This document shows positions 1-5,044 of a stretch of 8,028 nucleotides of DNA, in pieces. Position numbers and translations under genes: made by a program. Positions within the stretch are counted from its first letter, which is position 1, and every line of letters starts with the position of its first letter. The notes beneath the pieces are model-generated. The model was not told where the DNA came from. It worked only from the letters and a program-made list of their open reading frames with translations, and did no database searches. The DNA comes from Thermoplasmata archaeon (GTDB lineage Archaea > Thermoplasmatota > Thermoplasmata > Thermoplasmatales > Thermoplasmataceae). The DNA lies in the NCBI GenBank assembly GCA_021827885.1, contig JAKAUD010000187.1, forward strand, positions 1 to 8,028, written 5' to 3'.

Positions 1-8
1 CCGCAAAC

Positions 9-70
9 CGGAGGAACGGAAACCCCAGCTAATCGGAGGAATAGAGCTTCCGCTCCCCGATTAGCTTTCA
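9..70 (-). promoter_or_regulatory. Structured leader repeat, copy 1 (cut by the window edge)
   Basis: First of two direct copies; the other is at 3048-3124. Two long blocks are shared: 9-30 (CGGAGGAACG then GAAACCCCAGCT) and 47-59 (GCTTCCGCTCCCC then G). Read on the minus strand, the arm AGCTAATCGG (66-57) pairs perfectly with CCGATTAGCT (36-27). A second arm, GGGGAGCGGAAGC (58-46), can pair with GTTTCCGTTCCTC (21-9) using three G-U wobbles. The winged-helix gene's TGA (70-68) lies at its 5' edge. The part that hides the ribosome-binding site in copy 2 would fall left of base 1, so the gene it leads into is not visible. A weak TATA-like TTAAAG lies about 30 bases upstream, inside the winged-helix gene. 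Confidence 0.6.
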
Positions 71-331
71 GAATTCCAAAACAGATTCTTCTTTAAGTAA
101 TGTCTTCTTGATCCTGTAGGAACAGATCAGAGTGTTTCCCTTGGTTCTGCATCGCCTGTCGAGATATCCCTGCTCATACATTTCCCTGAGGATCCAAGCG
201 GCTCTTCCCTGTGAGATATTGAGCTGAGCTGCTATCCTTGCGGAACGAAAAGCAAAATTTGGGTACTGGCAAAGATGTTCCATAATGGTCTTCCACTCAT
301 CCGGTACCTTATGGGAAAGAAGAAATTCTAT
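68..331 (-). CDS. Winged-helix DNA-binding protein, copy A (start unresolved)
   Basis: Likely a small DNA-binding regulator. The helix pattern DEWKTIMEHLCQYP, then SARIAAQL, then a recognition-like segment SQGRAAWILREMYEQGYLDR, then a basic wing RTKGNTLICSYRIKK fits a winged helix-turn-helix. The first ATG (283) falls inside helix 1, so starting there would cut the fold. The frame stays similar to copy B further upstream (IEFL, then V, then EW), back to an ATA at 331 that overlaps the TAG of the 50-aa gene as ATAG. No ATG, GTG or TTG occurs in this frame between 283 and the next upstream stop. Either translation starts at ATA (GGAGG lies 9 bases before it), or ribosomes shift -1 from the 50-aa frame at A-AAA. 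From 331 the protein is 87 aa; from 283 it is 71. Last gene of the operon; its stop touches the leader repeat. Confidence 0.7.
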   Translation of the reverse strand: MEFLLSHKVPDEWKTIMEHLCQYPNFAFRSARIAAQLNISQGRAAWILREMYEQGYLDRRCRTKGNTLICSYRIKKTLLKEESVLEF

Positions 332-480
332 TTTGACCCGCCTCCAAATTTTCGGAATTTCAGAATGTCCAGGATTGTGACCTTCACTTCATGTTCCAGA
401 ATTTCAATTTCTTCCTTGGTCAACTCACCCTTCACAACGATGGTAAGACCCGACCTTTCAAACAAAGTGTGCTGTGGCAT
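328..480 (-). CDS. Conserved 50-aa protein, copy A
   Basis: Family not recognised. The protein starts MPQHTLFERSGLTIVVKGEL, continues with an acidic helix (TKEEIEILEHEV), and ends in a basic stretch, ILKFRKFGGGSK. The copy at 5563-5715 has the same length and about 76% identity, mostly conservative changes (V/I, E/D, K/R), which is the pattern of a selected coding sequence. The ATG comes one base after the TGA of the 92-aa gene, with GAAGGTG as ribosome-binding site in its last codons. The GGAGGC codons near the end double as a possible internal ribosome-binding or frameshift-stimulating site for the winged-helix frame. The strand-helix-helix length suggests a small domain that may be the N-terminal part of a fused regulator if the -1 shift happens. 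Function unknown. Confidence 0.75.
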   Translation of the reverse strand: MPQHTLFERSGLTIVVKGELTKEEIEILEHEVKVTILDILKFRKFGGGSK

Positions 481-481
481 A

Positions 482-760
482 TCACAGCACCTTCTCTACC
501 AGTCTGCCCCTCTTAATCGCCTTTAAGATGACCTCAATTCTGTAATGTGAATATGGCCTGACAATCCATTCACCTGGTTTTATTGGGCTTCTTTTCCTGT
601 TGAACGACTTATCGGCCCTGTGGCCTTCCTTTGTTGCTTTTATGAATTTCTTCCAGTCTCTGTCAAGATCGTAACGTCGTTCCACTTCTTTGATGAACTC
701 TTCGGGATATCGCTTTGCAAGATCCATCCAATTGTCAGAGAATGAAAATAGAGACATCAT
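482..760 (-). CDS. Conserved 92-aa protein of unknown function, copy A
   Basis: Family not recognised. Highly charged, with no membrane segment. Key blocks are YPEEFIKEVERRYDLDRDW (about residues 18-36), KEGHRADKSF (44-53) and PIKPGEWIVRPYSHYRIEV (59-77). A basic tail follows, KAIKRGRLVEKVL. The repeated Trp/Arg/Lys and KPGEW segments would suit nucleic-acid binding, but that is a guess. It has a strong ribosome-binding site (GGAGGGG) in the last codons of the 274-aa gene, and its ATG follows that gene's TGA as TGATATG. The copy at 5897-6109 is about 79% identical but lacks the first 20 or so residues. Its C-terminus appears to come from a deletion joining GAGAAGG to the AAGGTGCTGTGA that ends the Cys-rich gene in copy B. 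Confidence 0.75.
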   Translation of the reverse strand: MMSLFSFSDNWMDLAKRYPEEFIKEVERRYDLDRDWKKFIKATKEGHRADKSFNRKRSPIKPGEWIVRPYSHYRIEVILKAIKRGRLVEKVL

Positions 761-761
761 A

Positions 762-1586
762 TCAGTCCCCTCCCCTGTATGGTTTCTCTATCCTGGTCTT
801 GGCTTCATCAACCGATATATCAGGAGGATTCTGATAGAATGGCATCATTTTCTGTTTTGTCTCACGCTTGACACTTTCCGTAAGGATCCTTGGGGAAAAC
901 TGCTTGAAAAAGTCTGTTGGCGCTTCTGATATGTTCTGATTGCCCAGGAATTCTTTCCTGAACGTTTCATAGTCTATTCTTAAGAAATATCTGTCAACAA
1001 TGTCATTTTCAGATGGTACAAGCCAGGTTTCAGGTTCACTTGGGATGAGTGTATTGTCCTTTCCAATGTGCCTTCTAAGTATTCTAAATGTGCCATTTGT
1101 TGCCTTGTCTGTTAACTTGAATCCCTTATCGGTCTCTTCTATCTCGTAGGCATGGATTCTCTTCTCGGCCATGAACTGTTTTACAATTGGAATCGGATCA
1201 ATGGGATCTCTTTTCAGTACCCTGAAAATGCCAGACTGAACCAGGGACTTGAGATACCAGGCATGGCAGTCTGTTTCCAGACTGATGTCAAGCCTTATTC
1301 TTGCTTTGTCTTCAACTCTTGCCTTAACTGATTTCCATTCACTTTCTAAAATTGATAACTTTTGTCTTGTCTCAAATATGTCATTGTCCAGCTGTCTTAG
1401 CCTGGCTTCATCGGATGTTTGACTTTTGAGTGCCCAGAGGGACCTGTTAACATAGGCTGAGACATTGAAGTGTGAGCCCAAACCATCGATGAAATCTTCC
1501 ACTTCTGAGTCGATTGTTATCTGAAGCCTCCCTTTCCTCTTCAGTCCTTCTGGTGGTCTTCCCGGTTTTGAATTCTTTTTGCTCAT
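762..1586 (-). CDS. Ribbon-helix-helix regulator with coiled coil (274 aa)
   Basis: Probable DNA-binding protein. The N-terminus is basic with an AT-hook-like KPGRPPEG. It is followed by a ribbon-helix-helix pattern: strand GRLQITID (about 19-26), helix SEVEDFIDGLGSHF, and helix VSAYVNRSLWALK (about 42-54). Residues about 58-95 (ARLRQLDNDIFETRQKLSIL onward) look like a coiled coil. The C-terminal 180 residues, with GTFRILRRHIGKDN and WLVPSENDIVDRYFLRIDY, match nothing I recognise. At 274 aa it is far longer than simple ribbon-helix-helix repressors (50-100 aa), so the tail probably has its own role. It starts at ATG 1586 after GGAGGTCTCCGGGGT. A 33-bp palindrome 65 bases upstream suggests autoregulation. 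This gene and its promoter are absent from copy B. A plasmid copy-control or partition role is possible but not shown. Confidence 0.7.
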   Translation of the reverse strand: MSKKNSKPGRPPEGLKRKGRLQITIDSEVEDFIDGLGSHFNVSAYVNRSLWALKSQTSDEARLRQLDNDIFETRQKLSILESEWKSVKARVEDKARIRLDISLETDCHAWYLKSLVQSGIFRVLKRDPIDPIPIVKQFMAEKRIHAYEIEETDKGFKLTDKATNGTFRILRRHIGKDNTLIPSEPETWLVPSENDIVDRYFLRIDYETFRKEFLGNQNISEAPTDFFKQFSPRILTESVKRETKQKMMPFYQNPPDISVDEAKTRIEKPYRGGD

Positions 1587-1842
1587 ACCCCGGAGACCTC
1601 CATTTCCTTTCTAGTTCTTGAGAAGAAAGAAGAAAGAAAAGAAAATGAAAAATTAAATACATACAATAAGTACGTATTTAATTCTCGCAAAAGTAGTGTA
1701 ATGCTCATTTTCCAAACGTACTCCATTTGCAATTTAGTGTGTATTGAATTAAGCAGGACAATCTCTGACTGGCTCTTCTGATAATTTGAAAGTGCCGGAA
1801 TTATGTGCGCATTAAATTCTGAAGATTTGGAAGGAGTGAAAA
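1587..1842. other. Intergenic region ahead of the ribbon-helix-helix gene
   Basis: AT-rich spacer, the only long gap within operon A. On the minus strand, in order, it has about 160 bases without an obvious signal, the 33-bp palindrome (1683-1651), a polypyrimidine run of about 30 bases (1650-1620, made of TTTTC and TTC units), and the GGAGG site. A frame of 87 codons on the minus strand is open across all of it, but its translation is dominated by Phe/Ser from the pyrimidine run and it would include the operator, so I treat it as noncoding. Confidence 0.5.
1651..1683 (-). promoter_or_regulatory. 33-bp palindrome: probable operator and promoter of the 274-aa gene
   Basis: The plus-strand arm AATTAAATACATAC (1651-1664) and the arm GTACGTATTTAATT (1670-1683) are reverse complements except for one base, around a 5-base centre AATAA. 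Each arm contains TTTAAT or ATTAAATA, resembling an archaeal TATA box. With a box here, transcription would start about 1625-1645, shortly before the ATG at 1586. Ribbon-helix-helix proteins bind as dimers to inverted repeats and commonly repress their own genes, so autorepression by blocking the TATA box is the natural reading. Confidence 0.6.
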
Positions 1843-2172
1843 TCAATGCCTAAACCTCCTACTCTTGTTGTTTCTATTATGATTTCCGTACTTGACCCGG
1901 TGTCTCTGTATGTATTTCTCCCTCTGGATCTTCTGTTCAGGATCGGGAAAGAAGGTTGGCCTGATGTTCAGGGTAAGTGGATTCTTTCTCACAATATCAC
2001 AATCATCCTGGTGCCTTGACTGCCATAAGGATAGCTGTCTTTCTGCCTCAGGAAGATCGTATTCCATTATCCCCAGAATTTCAGGGCTGTTGGCGGAAAG
2101 TGAGTATATTCGCCCAACCAGGATTACACCTGTGATCTCCTGCTGAATCCTGTTATCCAAGCCGGAGATCAT
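1843..2172 (-). CDS. Conserved 109-aa protein of unknown function, copy A
   Basis: Family not recognised. The N-terminal half, EITGVILVGRIYSLSANSPE, has the look of a small beta-barrel strand pair. It is followed by a conserved acidic/aromatic block, EYDLPEAERQLSLWQSRHQD (about residues 38-57), a segment NPLTLNIRPTFFPDPEQ, and a basic tail. Copy B (6097-6396) is about 79% identical over the first 90 or so residues. It then diverges completely (RHRVKYGNHN against RRHLKNLWKK) where B has lost DNA. The start ATG overlaps the TGA of the 42-aa gene as ATGA, so the two are probably translationally coupled. No Cys motif, signal peptide or membrane helix is visible. The role is likely tied to the 42-aa partner, since the pair is kept intact in both copies. 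Confidence 0.75.
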   Translation of the reverse strand: MISGLDNRIQQEITGVILVGRIYSLSANSPEILGIMEYDLPEAERQLSLWQSRHQDDCDIVRKNPLTLNIRPTFFPDPEQKIQREKYIQRHRVKYGNHNRNNKSRRFRH

Positions 2173-2297
2173 TGTGCAACCTCCTCCAAGAAGAATTCTA
2201 ACAATGAGCTAACTTCCTCGGGCAGTGGTTCAAGTTTCCTTTCTTTCCAGAATTGTGAAAGGAAAGCCCTTTTTTCTGCTTCACCTGAAGGTAACAT
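2169..2297 (-). CDS. Conserved 42-aa helical protein, copy A
   Basis: Family not recognised. The protein begins MLPSGEAEKRAFLSQFWKER and ends with a predicted amphipathic helix, EEVSSLLEFFLEEVAQ. The start at ATG 2297 is set by a strong GGAGGAA site 5-6 bases upstream. The same start and length occur in copy B (6393-6521) with about 38 of 42 residues identical, and most base differences are silent or conservative, so this is a real gene despite its size. Its first 17 bases overlap the end of the 47-aa gene in another frame, and its TGA overlaps the next ATG. Two helices with a hydrophobic face suggest a protein-protein interaction subunit, possibly partner of the 109-aa product. Confidence 0.75.
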   Translation of the reverse strand: MLPSGEAEKRAFLSQFWKERKLEPLPEEVSSLLEFFLEEVAQ

Positions 2298-2424
2298 GAT
2301 GTTCCTCCGGGAAGTGCATCAGGTTATCTAACGCCCGGTCGGAGCATACCATGTAGTCCAGGTTGTGCCCGACCGTTTGTATTAGCCCCTTTCCCTGGGG
2401 CTTCCTAAAATCCAGTTTTTTCAT
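2281..2424 (-). CDS. 47-aa protein heading operon A
   Basis: A short frame, MKKLDFRKPQGKGL then IQTVGHNLDYMVCSDRALDN then LMHFPEEHHVTFR. It has a GGAGGT site 10 bases upstream that lies in the last codons of the preceding gene. Support comes from copy B, where the last 22 codons recur (CSDRALDTLMHFSEEYHVTFR). The differences there include silent third- and first-position changes, and the frame ends at the same TGA inside the 42-aa gene. Copy B lacks the first 25 codons. Family not recognised; the product looks soluble, slightly basic at the N-terminus, with His/Asp-rich ends. The overlap with the 42-aa gene suggests coupled translation. The N-terminal half is not independently supported. Confidence 0.55.
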   Translation of the reverse strand: MKKLDFRKPQGKGLIQTVGHNLDYMVCSDRALDNLMHFPEEHHVTFR

Positions 2425-2431
2425 ATACTTT

Positions 2432-3040
2432 CTAACCTCCGAAAATCACAATGCCGGAAATCAGGTAACCTACCTGTTCACCTGCAAATGGACCAAGGAA
2501 AGAGAACTGGCTATTTCCATATGCAAATACATTGAAACTGTAGGAAGTGGTGTTTCCTGCCATTCTAACCATCAGGTATGAGGACTGATTGCCTGTGATG
2601 TACTGAGGCTGCAGCTGCACATATTCTGTTGATTCATTATTCAATGAAACATTGAGAAATGGCTGGAAATTGGTTACATTTGTACCAAATCCAAGGCTCT
2701 CATTCGCCGTGACCGGATAGCCGAAAAGTATCGTCAGATTGGATACTGAGAAATCGTTCAGCTCTCCCTGTGTCAGATTTGTCAGAATGTAGCTCACACT
2801 TTCATTGTACGGCATGTCATACGTGGTAGTGCCATTGACAGAGGCAAATGCAATACCTGATCCGGTGGCATTGTAGATGAACTATGTCTGTGTGTCTCCC
2901 TTCAGTACAGGAGAATGATCATTCAAAGATACCAGGCTGTGCCCTATCAGTGATGATAAGAATAAGGCCATGATAACTGCAACAATGCCAACAGCCAGGG
3001 CAAAAATGCCTCGTTTTCCCTTTGATTTAGCGGTTTCCAT
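2432..3040 (-). pseudogene. Membrane-anchored extracellular protein with in-frame TAG
   Basis: A 202-codon frame from ATG 3040, interrupted by TAG at 2884-2882 (codon 53). The N-terminus is METAKSKGKR followed by one long hydrophobic helix (GIFALAVGIVAVIMALFLSS), so the rest should lie outside the cell. The exterior part has many N-glycosylation sequons (NAT, NGT, NES, NLT, NVT, NVS, NQS, NTT). The C-terminus, GYLISGIVIFGG, is hydrophobic and stops abruptly, perhaps a cut second helix. The KGKRG-hydrophobic start resembles archaeal pilin-type signal peptides, but I would not press this. GGAGGAA precedes the ATG and is hidden in the leader hairpin. The reading frame and sequon density continue unchanged across the TAG, so it is a recent nonsense change (CAG to TAG would do it) or readthrough. 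The downstream ATG at 2815 would give a protein without the anchor. Confidence 0.7.
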
Positions 3041-3047
3041 TATAAGT

Positions 3048-3124
3048 TTCCTCCGCTGATCGGAGGAACGGAAACCCCAGCTTATCGGGTTCGAATATGG
3101 CTTCCGCTCCCCGTTAAGCTTTCA
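3048..3124 (-). promoter_or_regulatory. Structured leader repeat, copy 2: candidate RNA switch
   Basis: Reading 3124 to 3048 on the minus strand, three stems are possible. P1 pairs AGCTTAACGGG (3120-3110) with CCCGATAAGCT (3089-3079), one mismatch. P2 pairs GGGGAGCGGAAGC (3112-3100) with GTTTCCGTTCCTC (3075-3063), 13 pairs including three G-U. P3 pairs TTCCTCCG (3068-3061) with CGGAGGAA (3055-3048), eight perfect pairs around ATCAG, covering the ribosome-binding site of the gene at 3040. P2 shares six bases with P3 and interleaves with P1, so P1+P3 (site hidden) and P2 (site free) exclude each other. The G-U pairs occur only on the minus-strand RNA. A TATA box places the transcript start at the 5' edge of the repeat. 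No known riboswitch class is recognised. Confidence 0.6.
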
Positions 3125-3142
3125 AATCTTAAAATACGAGGT

Positions 3143-3150
3143 TATTTAAA
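3143..3150 (-). promoter_or_regulatory. TATA box TTTAAATA for the leader and the 3040 gene
   Basis: On the minus strand TTTAAATA (3150-3143) matches the archaeal TATA consensus. With the usual spacing, transcription would begin near 3120, which is the first pairing base of the leader repeat. The box overlaps the last codons of the doubtful 39-codon frame. Confidence 0.6.
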
Positions 3151-3265
3151 TATGGTTTAGGCAACTTTCTAAGTTACTGGTTCCGCGAAGGTACGAGAAG
3201 TATGACAAGTCCATACCCAGAATGCTATAGAAAATGTCCATGATTAGATCCGAGGCATCTTCCAT
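3146..3265 (-). CDS. Possible 39-aa small protein
   Basis: An ATG at 3265, four bases after the stop of the four-helix membrane protein, opens a frame that begins MEDASDLIMDIFYSILGMDL and ends SYLRGTSN then LESCLNHI. There is no good ribosome-binding site, and the frame ends inside the TATA box of the next transcript. Composition is protein-like, but 40 open codons are not rare by chance. No second copy is present to compare with. Confidence 0.25.
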   Translation of the reverse strand: MEDASDLIMDIFYSILGMDLSYFSYLRGTSNLESCLNHI

Positions 3266-3269
3266 AAAA

Positions 3270-3656
3270 TTAGTGTGTACGTGTAACTACCTCATATCTT
3301 GCAACCAAAGGTGCTAATGCGAAACATGCAGAAACTGTCAATAAAAAGATCAGTGCCATCCAATTCGCAAAGATCAATGCCATCAATGCTAGAATGGCCA
3401 GAACTATAGAGATTATGTAGGAAATTCTTACTTTCGTCTTGCTTATATTAGGTGGAGGATTTGAGGTCCCAACTCTCTTGTAATAAGTGTAAATTATAAG
3501 GACGAGTGCAAAAAAAACCAGAGAAGCAATGCTCTGGTAAATGGAATTGGTTGAATAATGTGTACTGACTAGAATAACTATGTTAATAAGAAAAATTAAA
3601 AATAAGAAAATAGTCAATAGACGAAAGGTTCTGAGTACTTTATTAATCATTTCCAT
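3270..3656 (-). CDS. Small membrane protein with four predicted helices
   Basis: Function unknown; located in the cytoplasmic membrane. Four hydrophobic stretches are visible: LLTIFLFLIFLINIVILV, SIASLVFFALVLIIYTYY, ISYIISIVLAILALMALIF and ALIFLLTVSACFALAPLV. A basic loop KRVGTSNPPPNISKTKVR lies between helices 2 and 3. A GTG at 3668 overlaps the PKD gene's stop (TAGTG). I prefer ATG 3656 because GAGG lies six bases before it and nothing useful precedes the GTG; from 3656 the product is 128 aa. It directly follows the PKD protein, so the two are probably co-transcribed and the membrane protein may anchor or help export it. AT-rich relative to the duplicated operons. No family motif recognised. 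Confidence 0.7.
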   Translation of the reverse strand: MEMINKVLRTFRLLTIFLFLIFLINIVILVSTHYSTNSIYQSIASLVFFALVLIIYTYYKRVGTSNPPPNISKTKVRISYIISIVLAILALMALIFANWMALIFLLTVSACFALAPLVARYEVVTRTH

Positions 3657-3667
3657 TAGATTCCTCA

Positions 3668-5044
3668 CTAGCAGTATTCGATAATCTCGTTTATTGCCAC
3701 ATATAACTCATACAACAAGAATGCCGTTAGCGCTGTGTAAAATACAATGAGTACAAGAGTGAGACCTCCACTACCGATTATTGTAGCACCTTCTGCTATG
3801 AGTCCAGCAGCAGTACCGAAATACAATGCCCAAGCCTCCAGGCAGGCCCAAAGATTGTAATCATACACAATAGCTAACGAGTGACCAACAACCAAGTCTG
3901 ATACGTTTTGAGGGACCAGTCCAATGAATTCCCTGAAAGCGCTGGAGAGATCACCGTAATACCCATCAAACGTTTGCAAACTGACGTTGCCTGAGTCCTT
4001 ATAGCGTGAAGAAAGGAGACTAATACCGTTTTGAATCCCTGACAATTGTTCTGCAACGGTACCTGTGAAGTTCTCAATCAAGACGTCACCGAGCCCAACG
4101 GGATTTGTTACGGGGCTCACATCTCCAATCAGCATCCCTGAATATAAGTCGCTCGTTTGGTTCAGGACCAGTGCGTATAGAATATTGACATTCCAGGTTG
4201 CTGTAGTCATATTGAAGTCAAGAAGTATTTCAGTTGTATTATTATATATCCCTCTTGAAACAGAAAGTGTTGAATTTTGACCATAATACATGATAGAGGT
4301 CGAATTTGTCAAATTATAGCTTTTCAGGGGAGTTGGATTATTTGGTGAGGAATAGTTGGTGGGCACGGTGATGTTTATGCTCGAAGGAGTGTTCATTACG
4401 TTTGTACTAAGGAAGACTATCGGTCTGATAACCTGTGTGTAAGATGCGGTAGAACTACTTCCGTCTATACTGTTTGCCATTACTGTAACGTTATAAACAC
4501 CAGACATATTAAATAAGTATGAAGTTCCACTTATCTTTGAACCATTGATAAAGTAAGATAAGCTTCCTGAATAGCCCTCCCAATTAACTGATGTGTTAAA
4601 ATACACTGCTTGACCTACGTAAGAGGGATTCGTTGAACTATTTACTGAGTTTATTTCTGGTGCCGGACCTGCATTCACGTGTTGCGTGTACGTTTTCGTT
4701 GAAGAGCCATAGTTATTAGATGCTTCTACCTCTACCGTAAATGACCCAACGAAATTAAATGTATAATTAACAGAAGTAGGTACGGGATTTGTCCCGTAAG
4801 GGCCACTGTTATAGGACGCAATAAGGGTGCCGTTGACGTACCATGCAATGCCGTGAATAAGTGTGCCAAAATCAACTGAGGCGGAAAATTGAACAGTCTG
4901 TGATTCGATAGATGGATTAGGATTCCCGGTTACAGAGTTGATAATTGGAGCAGGTCCAGTAACGACGATGTTATTCTTGGCCTGCACTTGGCTTTGCCCG
5001 ATGTCCCTTACTTCAATGTTGAAGACTATCCCTAGGCCAGCCAC
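3668..5044 (-). CDS. PKD-domain surface protein with C-terminal membrane helices
   Basis: Probable cell-surface glycoprotein. Two PKD/Ig-like domains follow the N-terminus: about residues 32-127 (PIINSVTGNPNPSIESQTV, then YVNG, then FTVEVEASNNYGSS) and about 130-208 (EINSVNSSTNPSYVGQAVYF, then VYNVTVMANSIDGSS). Each has the typical opening proline/valine pattern and the closing VTV.A.N..G motif. A region without recognised domains (210-390) is crowded with N-x-S/T sequons, and about 50 hydrophobic residues near the C-terminus form two helices. The first canonical start is GTG 5044, giving 458 aa. However, the same frame continues upstream with SNKYTILIASFAALIIVV, an obvious membrane anchor or signal, up to a TGA at 5116-5114, with no start codon. 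An ATG at 5117 is one base out of frame. The true start is damaged or unusual. Function inferred from domains only: adhesion or S-layer association. Confidence 0.75.
   Translation of the reverse strand: MAGLGIVFNIEVRDIGQSQVQAKNNIVVTGPAPIINSVTGNPNPSIESQTVQFSASVDFGTLIHGIAWYVNGTLIASYNSGPYGTNPVPTSVNYTFNFVGSFTVEVEASNNYGSSTKTYTQHVNAGPAPEINSVNSSTNPSYVGQAVYFNTSVNWEGYSGSLSYFINGSKISGTSYLFNMSGVYNVTVMANSIDGSSSTASYTQVIRPIVFLSTNVMNTPSSINITVPTNYSSPNNPTPLKSYNLTNSTSIMYYGQNSTLSVSRGIYNNTTEILLDFNMTTATWNVNILYALVLNQTSDLYSGMLIGDVSPVTNPVGLGDVLIENFTGTVAEQLSGIQNGISLLSSRYKDSGNVSLQTFDGYYGDLSSAFREFIGLVPQNVSDLVVGHSLAIVYDYNLWACLEAWALYFGTAAGLIAEGATIIGSGGLTLVLIVFYTALTAFLLYELYVAINEIIEYC

Larger units (their letters stand above)
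68..2424 (-). repeat. Operon copy A of a duplicated small-gene unit
   Basis: Seven minus-strand genes in the order 47, 42, 109, 274, 92, 50 aa and winged helix. Copy B at 5300-6572 has the same order for the 47 (remnant), 42, 99, 70, 50 and winged-helix members. By eye, protein identity is about 38/42 for the 42-aa gene, about 38/50 for the 50-aa gene, about 79% for the shared part of the 109/99-aa pair, and far lower for the winged helix. Copy A has the 274-aa ribbon-helix-helix gene that B lacks. It lacks the Cys-rich gene that B has between the 92/70-aa and 50-aa genes. Confidence 0.8.

Noticed and set aside
275..526. Plus-strand open frames such as this one and those at 690-929, 1892-2146, 2363-2581, 4065-4280, 5522-5889 and 7167-7454
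   Set aside because: They lie antisense to, or out of frame with, supported genes and show no ribosome-binding sites or protein-like motifs; the paired frames at 275-526 and 5522-5737 resemble each other only because the genes opposite are homologous.
1583..1846. 87-codon minus-strand frame filling the gap between the 109-aa and 274-aa genes, from TTG 1846, with a stop overlapping the next ATG
   Set aside because: It would encode the 33-bp palindrome and a pyrimidine run as a Phe/Ser-rich tail, has no ribosome-binding site of note and no counterpart in copy B. The overlap looks accidental, though I cannot exclude it.
3088..3098. GGTTCGAAT-like string resembling a tRNA T-loop in leader copy 2
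   Set aside because: No pairing T-stem, acceptor stem or anticodon arm around it, and the string is absent from copy 1.
9..3124. The two leader copies as CRISPR repeats or insertion-sequence ends
   Set aside because: Only two copies, about 3 kb apart, no spacers, no transposase between them; position next to a TATA box and a ribosome-binding site fits a leader RNA better.
3874..4077. 67-codon minus-strand frame inside the PKD gene
   Set aside because: Shadow frame within a longer gene that has clear domains.
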